This document shows, in pieces, positions 1-9,973 of a stretch of DNA of 64,000 nucleotides. A model generated the notes under the pieces. That model made no database searches. It saw only the letters and a list, made by a program, of their open reading frames with translations, and had not been told where the DNA came from. Every line of letters begins with the position of its first letter. Within the stretch, counting starts at the first letter, position 1. The stretch comes from Plasmodium coatneyi (Eukaryota; Apicomplexa; Aconoidasida; Haemosporida; Plasmodiidae), in contig NC_033567.1 in assembly GCF_001680005.1 (NCBI RefSeq), forward strand, positions 1,488,001 to 1,552,000, given 5' to 3'. Both the position numbers and the translations under genes were made by a program.

Positions 1-621
1 AAAGGGGGAAGCATTTTGTCATTATCGGATCAGCGCTGCGGCACGATGGCTCCGTTGCACAGAGGCTTGGTTGCACAGCGGCTTGGTTGCACTTTTATCC
101 TTCCGTTTCTTCCCCTTCAACCGGCCTACAGTGCAGAACAACCATTGCCCTCACTGCCGTCGTTCCTAGGAACAGCGTGGTTGCCCTCCTTTATCAATCT
201 TAGCTGTGCTTACATAGTTGCTATCGGCAAGGTTGTGCTTGACAAAGGTAGATACGCTGCACACCAAGAATACCGGAAGCAAGAATACTCTCGTAAAAAT
301 CATGGTGACATTTTTACGAGGATGGGTCGGTCAAAGCCAAATGCGAAAACTACTGCTTCTTCGCGCAATTTGCAGTTCCCCTAAAATGCCATTTTTAAGC
401 GGTACGAAGGTAAGTAGGGTAATCTCCCTGTAAGTGGCACTTTAATGTGCGCGCGGGAGATCGGCCGTACCTCCTGCACATAAACAGATATACATATGCA
501 TACAATTGTGCTATTTTTTTTAGCATAATTTTACCAACATTTGGAATTTTTCACCAAAGCCTGTGCAAAATCGCAGGGGTGTAATAACATTGCGCGCCCT
601 CCAATGAAGCGGGGGAAGGTG

Positions 622-656
<35 letters not shown>

Positions 657-960
657 GTATGTGGAACGGCTTTTCCTCCATCTTTTGCTGCTATCTCATG
701 GTTTATTTTTCACTCCAGTTTTATGTGTAAAGGGATATATGACAGATTAACACAATGTGAGAACGGAGGTGGAAATGCATTTTTTTTTTTTTTTTAGCAG
801 TTCCATCTCCTTATACGAGGTCGTAGTGGGGAAAAAAAAGGGAAAGCATCTTAAATTCGCTATCAGCCAGGGTGAATAACGGGGGGGTAAGTAACACTGC
901 TACCGTGCAGTAATACGCTTGGGTATTTAAGTACGTCGATACACACACTTCAGAAGGCAC
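1..960. other. Intergenic / upstream region of the 961 gene
   Basis: I see no convincing gene. Positions 1-430 are richer in GC and stay open for about 120 codons, with a short direct repeat of a CTTGGTTGCAC-type motif near 60-90, but there is no recognisable protein or exon chain. A pure A tract of 33 bases lies at 622-654 and a T tract near 781-795. Such poly(dA:dT) tracts are usual in Plasmodium promoters, so this is probably the 5' region of the plus-strand gene that starts at 961. Confidence 0.6.
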
Positions 961-2583
961 ATGCACTGCTCATGTGTTGGGAACCTCCGTTTGCTGAGAC
1001 GCCCCTTGGATGGAGCAATCAAATATGAAAGGAGTAAAATGATGAGGACAAACCTGAACATAGACATAGGCAGGTGCTACTTCCAACATACGAACGCAAA
1101 CACAGCGTCGAGTAGCACCAAAGAGAAAAGGCACTACAAAGGGAAAGACGTAAATTTATGCACGCCGTTCAACCATACCGCGAATTTATGTCACGAACGG
1201 ACAGATGGAAATTTTTACACCTACGATATAAGTGCAACGGTTTTCAGGCTGCTAAAATGTGTGCACAAATTGCAGCAAAGGGAAGTTCCCAATGTGAGTG
1301 GCCAAACGAGTAATGAAAACATGTCCACCAATTATCAAGTGGACAAACTATTTTACTGCTACGTTTCGATTTATAACAATATAAGTAAAAATTTATTTTT
1401 AAAATTAACGCTGGAGTTTTTAAAATCCCCCGCACTTCACATAAAGATGATACAAAATGGCAGATTTTATCATGAAGTGCTATGCGAAATAGTAAAGTGT
1501 GCAGATGGCCCTGAAACAATGGACAAATCTTTTTTTTACGAATATGCAATCAAAATTTTATCCGTCATTTTGAAGAATAAAAACGCCTTCAATGACATGT
1601 ACGAAAGAATATTTTTCGAGGATATAATAAAAATGATACGTGAGGAAAACAATATAAATTATTTTATAAAAAATTTTACGTTTTTAATTTCGTGCATTTC
1701 TTCTTATAAAAGGAGGCTAAAAAAAGAGATCCATTTTAGCAGGCCAAAAGACGATGATGTCCAAATGGAGTACCTCACACAGGACAATCAGTTACTCCCC
1801 ATGCAGGAGAAAAAACAACTTTTACAAAAGTGCCTACCAATTATCCTGGACATTTTTAACAAACTCCAGCAGTACAATCACCTTAACGATGTGGACATTT
1901 GCAACATTGTTGACTTCCTAAATGAGTTTAAACAATCTCATAAAATAAAATCAGTCATCTGTAAGGAGATACATAAATATTTCAAGCCATCCACCGATAT
2001 GAAGCATTTATGCTTAATTTTGTACCTCCTGGCACAGTCGAAAAATGAGGAAATGCAGCTCACCCAGGTGGCCTACACACACGTGTACGATATTATATTC
2101 TGGAGGAGGCGTGAGTTGACCGATCCGAAAAATGTGAACCTTTTTCTGCTTGGCGTCACGAGATGGCGCCGCAACAAGGGCGTCCATGAAAGGAGGGGTA
2201 CCCCCGTGCGGATGACCACCACTACAGGTGTCACTCCCAACGGGTACGGAGAAAGACCACTGAGAAGGAGGAAGGTCCACTCAGTAAAGAGTAGAGGTAG
2301 ACTGCAAATTTCTTATGCAACCAAATCGAGAAGCACAAATCTGCAGTTATGCCAACGCGTGCGACACAATTTTATCAAAAAGCAGAAAATGAAAAAAGAA
2401 AAAAAAATGTACTTTTGGATTAAATACTGCTTCTTGCAGTTTATAAAAAAGGGACAGTTAAACAGTAAATATGTTAAAACGTTTTACCAATATTTTTTGC
2501 CCTACCATATAAGTAAAAATTGCACGAGAAAGAAGAATTATATATCCCCCTTAACGATTGTACAAAAGGTAGGAAAAGTGTGA
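961..2583 (+). CDS. Conserved Plasmodium protein, possibly an organellar helical-repeat RNA-binding protein
   Basis: An ATG-initiated frame of 540 residues. The first ~30 residues are rich in Arg and Lys with few acidic residues, as expected of a mitochondrial or apicoplast targeting segment. Residues ~80-370 are a succession of amphipathic Leu/Ile/Lys-rich helices, including a segment ending in LCLILYLLAQSK, which recalls the helical-repeat parts of apicomplexan RAP/HPR proteins; I do not see a definite RAP domain, so this assignment is weak. Residues ~385-460 are Arg-rich and of different composition, and the tail is Lys-rich. The frame ends shortly after a GTAGGA sequence (near 2569) that could act as a splice donor, so the true 3' end may include another exon; one candidate acceptor is near 2740. 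Function not recognised. That it is a real gene is likely from its length and codon texture. Confidence 0.7.
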   Translation: MHCSCVGNLRLLRRPLDGAIKYERSKMMRTNLNIDIGRCYFQHTNANTASSSTKEKRHYKGKDVNLCTPFNHTANLCHERTDGNFYTYDISATVFRLLKCVHKLQQREVPNVSGQTSNENMSTNYQVDKLFYCYVSIYNNISKNLFLKLTLEFLKSPALHIKMIQNGRFYHEVLCEIVKCADGPETMDKSFFYEYAIKILSVILKNKNAFNDMYERIFFEDIIKMIREENNINYFIKNFTFLISCISSYKRRLKKEIHFSRPKDDDVQMEYLTQDNQLLPMQEKKQLLQKCLPIILDIFNKLQQYNHLNDVDICNIVDFLNEFKQSHKIKSVICKEIHKYFKPSTDMKHLCLILYLLAQSKNEEMQLTQVAYTHVYDIIFWRRRELTDPKNVNLFLLGVTRWRRNKGVHERRGTPVRMTTTTGVTPNGYGERPLRRRKVHSVKSRGRLQISYATKSRSTNLQLCQRVRHNFIKKQKMKKEKKMYFWIKYCFLQFIKKGQLNSKYVKTFYQYFLPYHISKNCTRKKNYISPLTIVQKVGKV

Positions 2584-3436
2584 AAAAAAGAAATGCACAA
2601 ATTGTACGAACAAATTGTAGGTACAAAATGGGAGCGAACGATGGGAAGCTATACAGTCATATATTCGCATATGAGACTGATACCATTTCATGTTTGCAAC
2701 ACATTATTGTGACATGTATAAGGCACCTTCTGTTTAGCTTTTCCCCACGAATGTTCTCCAAAGGGCGGCGTTTATATGATAAAGGGGGTGAACTCATATC
2801 ACACGTAGGATGTAAAATACCCCCACGCTAAACAGCACACATAAAAGATGTGTTGCGCAGCGGGGATTTTGCCACCTAAGGTATTATCGCATTGTGGTCA
2901 TCGTGCAAGATATCGTGCACATCGTAGAATAACTTACCGAATATCGCATATATCCGTGAGATAATGGAACAGTTTAGCAAAACGGGGGAGTGCAAACATC
3001 ACATGTGTATCTTTCGACGCTTATTTGTCGCTCAAAGGGAATAACGGCTGGCGGGAAGAATCCCAAGCGAATCAGCAATTTCTTCAGCAAAAGACGAAAA
3101 CACAGTTATACTTAAAAATTCAAAATTAAGGATTAAAAAGTGAAGAAGTCTGGAACGCACGTCAAACGCATGAAACCATTTTAGCTTAAAAAGAAAAATT
3201 ACCCAAATGAGCCCTTCGTGCGAGGCACGATGAATAAACGGACATTTTTATTTTACGACAAAATGGGGTACACATTTGCAAGTAGCGCAAGGTGGACATT
3301 ATTATTGTAGCACATTTGTAGGAGAAAAAATGGGTGTGGACGCCGCGTAATGCCCAACGGAAGCGCCTCTCAAGAGACCTCCGCACGAAATGCACACTTT
3401 CCAAAAAGACACAGATGCCGGTGTGGCAACCGTGCC
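2584..3436. other. Convergent intergenic region
   Basis: Lies between the 3' ends of the plus-strand gene at 961 and the minus-strand gene ending at 3437. It should hold both 3' UTRs and possibly a last small exon of the left gene. No RNA gene or clear coding signal was seen. Confidence 0.5.
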
Positions 3437-6400
3437 TCAGTTTACGTATTTGCTGTGCACATACTTGCTAATAAAGGCAATGTAATTTGCCGCATCGATT
3501 TGCTCGTGGGGGGAGTCAGACTCGACGTGGGTTATATAATAACTTGGCTTCAGCTCAAAATGAGAATTCACCCTATCATAGGCGTAATTAAACGAAACGG
3601 TGAAGTGGACGGATATGGTCTGTTTATTCCTGTTGGTGTACTTCAGCTTGTAGTATTCATTCTTTTTCATTTCCTCACGTATCCGAAAATAAATATTGTA
3701 ATATAGGATGTAATTTTTTAATAAATAATCCTGTACGTACAGGTAATTATATTTGTAAATATCGTGAGAATAATTAATTTTTTTTGTATACAGTAAATAC
3801 AATTCGTTGTTAATGTTGTACATATTTTCTAGCAAATCCAATTGAACATTCATTTCGTATTTTGCGTACTTTTTTAAAAAAGGGGTAAAAGTTTTGTTAT
3901 TGTAATTTATGTATTCAAAAACGGAATTCAGTTGTCTGTTTATGTCATAAATATGCATGTTGGACAATCGTAAAAAGAAAATCGGCGTTAATTCGCTACT
4001 CTCGAAATAGTACGCAGTTAATATTTTTTTTTTTTCCCTATTCATTATGTTCATCAGCTTAAAGGTGTTCATTTTTTTATTTTCGCAAATGTAAAAGTCG
4101 TTGTAAATGTTACTTATGTTGCTCATTTCGAATGTCTGGTCGATGTTTGCAAAGGTGTCTGCTTCGCTTTTGCGGCGTTCCACGTTTGGATGATACAAGG
4201 GGGGTAAGCTCTCCAAAACGTTGCTATGAAGATTGCCGCACTGTTGAACAGGCTCCATATTGAGTAAATTTCCACTTGTTATGTTACCCCCTTGAGTTCC
4301 TCCACCCTTTCCCTTATTCATCAAGTGAACAAGATTTTCAAACGCGTTAAATAAGATGAAGTAGGAAAAGAAAATATACTCACTAAGGATATTCCTTACA
4401 TACATAAAACACACACCATCATTCCTTACGCTAACTTTTATGATGTTATCAATTTTGTTGCATGTGTTAAAATACTGTTTCATATGTTCAGGGAAAATTG
4501 TTCGCAAGTTATTGAATTCTTTAACTTCATTGCAGCATATGTTGTTGTCGTGGGGTTCCCATGCCCACTGCTCTTTGTCTGCCTTCGTTTTATGCAGGCC
4601 CTCCTCACTGTAATAACCCCCCCTGGTGTGGATGGAGTTCATATGATCATACGCATCGCAGCTGCTTTCCTTTGTGGAGTTCGTGGGGAGGGTCATCAGA
4701 TTGTTTTCTACACTTGTTCTGCGCGCGCTATTATGGGTACCACTATGGTGGAGGCTATAATTAACACCTCCCACACTGTTACGCACGCTGCTGCCCACAT
4801 TGTTGCCGACGCCGTGCTTACTTATGCACACGACGTACAATAGCGGTAGGTGGTGAGATTTGTCCGCGAGAAACTCCGGTTCCTCACAATTTTTGTAACA
4901 ACTCTGTGGAACTAAAAATTCAATAACACCGTCCTTTATCTTGAAATTCCCATTTTGCGCATTCGTAATGGTTTCCTTCACACAATTTGTCAATTTGGCA
5001 TATATGTCATTTATCTGATTTGTGTAGGCCCCTTCTTGCATACCCTTTTTTTCTGAGAGAGCTAATTCTGTTTCAGGTGGAAGCGGCGGAGGAGCAGCCT
5101 CACTAGCGCAGCGATCCCCCTTGAAAAATAAGTGGTAATAAAAAAAGTACGAGACAAATAAGGGGTACAAAAAGCACACGTGGAAATTATCGTAAATGTT
5201 AAATAGCTGAGACAGGTAGACATATTCATAACTTAAATTGTAGTCACTATTCTTTTTGTCCACCTCGTTTGCACTTTGGTTAATGTGCCTGTGGTACGGG
5301 ACGATTAAATGGTAGTAGGCAGAAAAGCACAGCCCGTTGCCATTTAGAAGTACGTAGTTGGAGTGATTATTTCCTTCATCACCATCGTGTGGTGGACCTG
5401 CGTCGTTCACTTTCACTTCTTGTGTTAAAAAATTTACGCCAATGTAATCGTCCACTTGGAGAAAACTTTCCTGCAAAGAGTGTTCCCTTTTTTTATTTAA
5501 CACAGCGCGATTTAGCATCTCTCTTAATTCCTGTTCCCCATAAAAACGCCATTTTATGTGAACAATTTTTTCAAAAGACGAGGAAATTTTTAAATTTTTC
5601 GAATATATTTCTTCTTCAACAAATTTGTGATTTATGTAGGGATGTATGCTAAATATGTTATACAAATGTATGAATATTTTTATTTTTCCCTTCAAGAAAG
5701 GTGGATACTTGTGCATGTAAAATTGGAAATACTGTTGCACCTGCTCGTGAGAATGGCCACATTTCGTTATTATCCCATTCTGAACATAATTTCCCCTGTC
5801 TTTACCATTTACACTTGCACTATTCAGTTTCATTTTTTCCTTGTATAAATATTCATAAATGTCCCTATGTGCGTCAAAACTGTCTTCTTTTTCCTTTTCT
5901 GTTTGCCCATTTTGGTGGAACAAGTTCGCGTTTATTTCTTCCCATATGTAGCTTTTATTTTCATATATGCATACATTTTCCTGTCCGTAAAATTTTATTA
6001 CACTTGCATCATTAAATAAACACTCTGCCCTGTTGTCGTGATAAATGTTGAAAATTTTCACCTCACTTTTGTCGTAGTTATTATTTAAATTGTTGTGAAT
6101 AATTTGTTTCAAGCAGTAAAAATGGTTATTGCGTTTGTTTTCTCTTTCATCGTTTCCCCTGCTAAGGGGTGTACTAGAGCCATCCTCACCACGCGCATCG
6201 TTCCGACTGTTGTCATCCTCATTTGTAGGCGGAAACTCCACCGTGCATGGTGACACCCCATTTGGTATGAACTCTCCATTTTCACATTTTACACCTGGGG
6301 TATTAACCACTTCATGGTTCACACTTTTTACATGTGCATCGCGAGTGCCCTTTTCGCGTTCATCACTTTTCCCCTGGAAATTATCAACATTTTTCTTTTT

Positions 6401-6688
6401 ATTTAGCAAACCTAAAAAATTTAACGCATTCCTCTTCGTGACATTATTAAAAATATCATGCGAATTGTGAGAGAGTTGTGTTTCACTTAAATTGTTTTTT
6501 TTTTTTTTTTCCGACTTATCAAAGTCTACAATGGAATTCGCTGACAAATTAAGCGGCGATTTTTCCGACCGCGCAGATAACTGAAGCGACGAATTTTCAG
6601 ACAACGCGGACAAATCAAGAGGCGAATTTTCGGGCTGTGCAGACAAATCGTTACTTTCGACAATTTGGAAAAATTGTTTTTTCTTCAT
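3437..6688 (-). CDS. Conserved Plasmodium protein of unknown function, 1083 aa, with N-terminal 11-residue repeats
   Basis: A single open frame of 1083 codons with an ATG at 6688. I do not recognise a family. Residues ~15-57 hold four tandem ~11-residue units built on an LSAxSExSPLx pattern, followed by a poly-Lys stretch. Residues ~190-250 form a compact region with alternating beta-type sequence (DNRAECLFNDASVIKFYG and onward), which might be a small beta-sheet domain. The middle is Asn-, His- and Gly-rich low complexity typical of Plasmodium insertions, and the last ~200 residues, Tyr- and Asn-rich, look ordered again. There is no signal peptide and no clear membrane segment, so a cytosolic or nuclear location is more likely. 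It is divergent from the secreted-hydrolase gene at 9974, with a 3.3 kb shared upstream gap. Confidence 0.85.
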   Translation of the reverse strand: MKKKQFFQIVESNDLSAQPENSPLDLSALSENSSLQLSARSEKSPLNLSANSIVDFDKSEKKKKNNLSETQLSHNSHDIFNNVTKRNALNFLGLLNKKKNVDNFQGKSDEREKGTRDAHVKSVNHEVVNTPGVKCENGEFIPNGVSPCTVEFPPTNEDDNSRNDARGEDGSSTPLSRGNDERENKRNNHFYCLKQIIHNNLNNNYDKSEVKIFNIYHDNRAECLFNDASVIKFYGQENVCIYENKSYIWEEINANLFHQNGQTEKEKEDSFDAHRDIYEYLYKEKMKLNSASVNGKDRGNYVQNGIITKCGHSHEQVQQYFQFYMHKYPPFLKGKIKIFIHLYNIFSIHPYINHKFVEEEIYSKNLKISSSFEKIVHIKWRFYGEQELREMLNRAVLNKKREHSLQESFLQVDDYIGVNFLTQEVKVNDAGPPHDGDEGNNHSNYVLLNGNGLCFSAYYHLIVPYHRHINQSANEVDKKNSDYNLSYEYVYLSQLFNIYDNFHVCFLYPLFVSYFFYYHLFFKGDRCASEAAPPPLPPETELALSEKKGMQEGAYTNQINDIYAKLTNCVKETITNAQNGNFKIKDGVIEFLVPQSCYKNCEEPEFLADKSHHLPLLYVVCISKHGVGNNVGSSVRNSVGGVNYSLHHSGTHNSARRTSVENNLMTLPTNSTKESSCDAYDHMNSIHTRGGYYSEEGLHKTKADKEQWAWEPHDNNICCNEVKEFNNLRTIFPEHMKQYFNTCNKIDNIIKVSVRNDGVCFMYVRNILSEYIFFSYFILFNAFENLVHLMNKGKGGGTQGGNITSGNLLNMEPVQQCGNLHSNVLESLPPLYHPNVERRKSEADTFANIDQTFEMSNISNIYNDFYICENKKMNTFKLMNIMNREKKKILTAYYFESSELTPIFFLRLSNMHIYDINRQLNSVFEYINYNNKTFTPFLKKYAKYEMNVQLDLLENMYNINNELYLLYTKKINYSHDIYKYNYLYVQDYLLKNYILYYNIYFRIREEMKKNEYYKLKYTNRNKQTISVHFTVSFNYAYDRVNSHFELKPSYYITHVESDSPHEQIDAANYIAFISKYVHSKYVN
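6517..6646 (-). repeat. Four tandem ~33-bp coding repeats
   Basis: This segment encodes four consecutive 11-residue units (LSAQPENSPLD, LSALSENSSLQ, LSARSEKSPLN and a decayed fourth) at the N terminus of the 1083-residue protein. The units differ at a few positions, so the array is not a very recent duplication. Confidence 0.8.
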
Positions 6689-9600
6689 TTTTTAATTTCC
6701 CTATTTAGACACATCTGCTGCATACGCAAATGCGTATTTGTTTTTCTGTGTTTTTTTCATTTTCCCCTGCCTCCGCACGTGCGTATTTCGCTGGGCGAAA
6801 CGGCAAAAGTTCGTGCTACACAGGTGTATGCACATGTGTGAACATATGCATTATGCGGACATGTGTGTATGCATGTTATTATATATATATAACGCATTGT
6901 TGTGTATTTTTTTTTAGTTGAAAAATTGCAAATTTGTTAAATTTTCCAACGAATTTCCATTTGCACATTCGCGGACAAAACGAAAACACTTTTCCTACGC
7001 GTTTTTTCAAAAAAAAAAAAAAAATGCACCAAACCGTTCGATCATTAACAAAATTGCGAAAGATTTCAATGTTACGAATAATTGCGTGATAAACGTGAGA
7101 TGACTTTCGCCATTTGGACAGGAAACAATTTTCAAGACAAAAGAGATGTACATTTGTTTCTGTGTAAAATTTTCTTTTTAAAAAATATCGCATTTGAAAA
7201 GTATTACAGACGGTGAATATTTCATCAATCATTTGGAATTTTACTGTTCCGCGTTTTGACGCTCCCCCGTTTTGGTGTTTCCATGTGCCAAGCAGATTGC
7301 AGCTGCGCCCACTCCACGTGTTGATTACGTGTATCGCGCGCCTAAACTGCTTGCGCAGAGGAGCACTTCTGTTTTTAATATATATTTATTCCCTCCATGT
7401 ACGCATAACTACGCCAGTGTGTTCACTGCATACATACCCGTGCACACGTGCACATTTTTATGTAATATAAATCCTATGTAGGTGTAGTACTTACACAAAA
7501 TAGCGAAGGCGCGCGAAACAACGCCATATACGATGTACCATCCTACACGCGCTCCTTGACTTCCTTATTTTTAATAAAAATTTGAGCGACGAAGGGTACC
7601 TACACGCCCGCGATTCATGGCGTGTATGTTGCAGCGTATGTCAAAGTGTGTTTCTTTGCTTTTTGCCGCATATTTTGTGAAGAAAGGAAAAGGAACGCAG
7701 GAAAATAGCATACTACAGCTTAAAACTGTGCTTACAACGTGGTACACCACTGCCTTTCGTCTGCACATCATTTTTCTGTGAATTTTTTTTTTCTTTTCCT
7801 TTTTGCAGTAACTTTTTTGTATATTGCATATGGCTGGTGCGCGTAAATTTTCGTTTGCCAAGTTTTTTATGTGTACACATGTGCCCATTCACATTTCACC
7901 ACTATGCATTTTATAATTGCTATGTTGAACATGCCTGAAAATTGCGCTTAACCATTCTGTGAAACTTTAGTGCTGTTTTGAATTTTTTTCCGTTTTTCCC
8001 TCTTTTGCTACATACCCGTGCTTCATTATACATACACCACTGTGTGACTTCTCGCTTCCGCGGGAAACGAAAAAGCGAGAAGAAAAAAAAAAAGTAAAAT
8101 TTCAAACTACATTTGAAGCGAATACATACTCAGTATTACCGTTTTTTTTTTTTTTTTTAAGCCCCCCCATTGAAGTAGATCCTTCAAAAAAAAAAAAAAA
8201 AAAAAAATAAATAAATAACGTGAGGGTTTTTTTTTCCTCACCATTTATTTTAAAAGCAAGAATTATGTGTATGCATGCAGAGTATATTAAAGCTCAATTG
8301 TGAATGTTCCCATATGCGGAGGGTTTCGCATCAGATGGAGAGTGTTCTTTCGCGCACTTTATATTTTTATGCATGCGCGCGCCAATGTGCATGTACAAAA
8401 TAAGTGCATACCGAAGGGAAGCCGAATTTATCATAAGGGACTGCTTCATGATGCGTATATAATATTATATGTTGAATGGCCCCCCCTTATTTCACATCTA
8501 TTTTTCTTTTGTAACATATTTATTCGATGCATACATTTCTATAATTTGTTTTACCATTTTTGTAAAATATTTTTAAGATTAGATCCAATGCCTTAAGCAG
8601 ATGCAAAACAAAAAGCCGAAAAATGAAAAGAGCGAAACTGTGCGTGTTCGTGACGTACCTTAAAATAGGAGTTACATAGGAACACAAGTGTATATTTTAT
8701 TTTCCCAGTGCGCCTTCGGCAAACGTTACCATTTAGTTGTGTATGTTTGGTGAGCAAGTTATTTGCATTATTCAGTTGCACTATTTAGCCAGTTATTTCT
8801 CGCGCATTGCTTGTGCGAACCATCCAGCATTACCTATATACATATACATATACATTTGCTTAATACTTACATGTACATTTTCATATACATTTTTACGAAT
8901 ATATTTGCATGAACATATCTTTTTCTACTAACTTTCTTTTAAAATAAATCCATCCCCTATACACTAAATGCTCTTTACAGAAACAACGAATTCTTGTGTC
9001 ATATGTTTTTTTTTGTCATTTTAAGAAGTTTTTACACCTTAGTATACGTGGCCTAGGAATTTATACTTTTTTTTTTTTTTAGAAAACCTTTTCTGCTTTT
9101 ACCCATAGTAATGCACAAATTTCAATTTTACAGTTAGAATTTTTTTTTAGACTTTTTTTTTTTTTTTTTTTGTGTTCTGATGTAAATAATCCCAATTTTG
9201 ATACTATTAGAATTCTTTTTTATGCCACCATATTTAGAGCACTTAATTTTTTAGATTGTAGTGCTAAAATGTCTCTGTGTTCAAATTCTCTAGTTTATAA
9301 CTAACTGTAGGTAAGCCTTTGAGGTAGATTTTGCCCTCCTTGCAGCTATTTTTGTGTATCTACCTTGGCCTACTTGTTATTAGTAGCTTTTTAAGCACAT
9401 GCCACAACGCCATTGCGCGTTTCATGCTACGCTCATGTGCTATCACAGTTTTTCTGTTACAGTTTTTCTGTGTGAATTTTTTTCGTGTTTAAATTTTTAG
9501 TGCGCGCGTCTGTTCGTGTTTACACCACCTTTCGTATTCTTCACCTCTCTGTTGTAGATTTACAACTCCCCACGCATATGGCTGCCGTTCTCTTTAATTA

Positions 9601-9973
9601 AAGTTTTGTTTTTCTGCCATTCTGCACATCCTACTCTTAACGTTTTTACCCCCGTTTTTTGCGTCATTCCGTGATTAAGAAGCGTATAACAGGAGGTCTT
9701 TAGCTTCCCCAAGGCGCTTCCCCGTGACATATACATGTGTATACATAGATAAAGCGTCGCTTACATAAGCCAGTGCATACGCACACATACACATGTAGGG
9801 GAGTTTGCTTAGAGAACTGCGTCACATCGGACCCGCCTGTGCGCAGATCTATGCATGCACATGTGTGGGTTCCGCCATTATTGTAATTTTTTTTTTCTTT
9901 TTCCTGCATTAATGAAATAGGAATTTACTACACACCCTACACAGTTATATTACGGTATCCACAAAAAAAAATA
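6689..9973. promoter_or_regulatory. Divergent intergenic region, presumed two-way promoter
   Basis: A 3.3 kb gap between two genes that point away from each other. It contains many homopolymer tracts (for example T tract near 8140-8158, A tract near 8187-8206, T tract near 9152-9170) and short TA/CA-rich stretches. No tRNA, snRNA or exon chain was found. The promoter role is inferred only from gene orientation; no specific transcription-factor site was identified. Confidence 0.5.

Noticed and set aside
16..384. 122-codon frame at the left edge
   Set aside because: It starts at a non-ATG codon, has no recognisable domain, and no flanking exons; the short direct repeat near 60-90 explains part of the openness.
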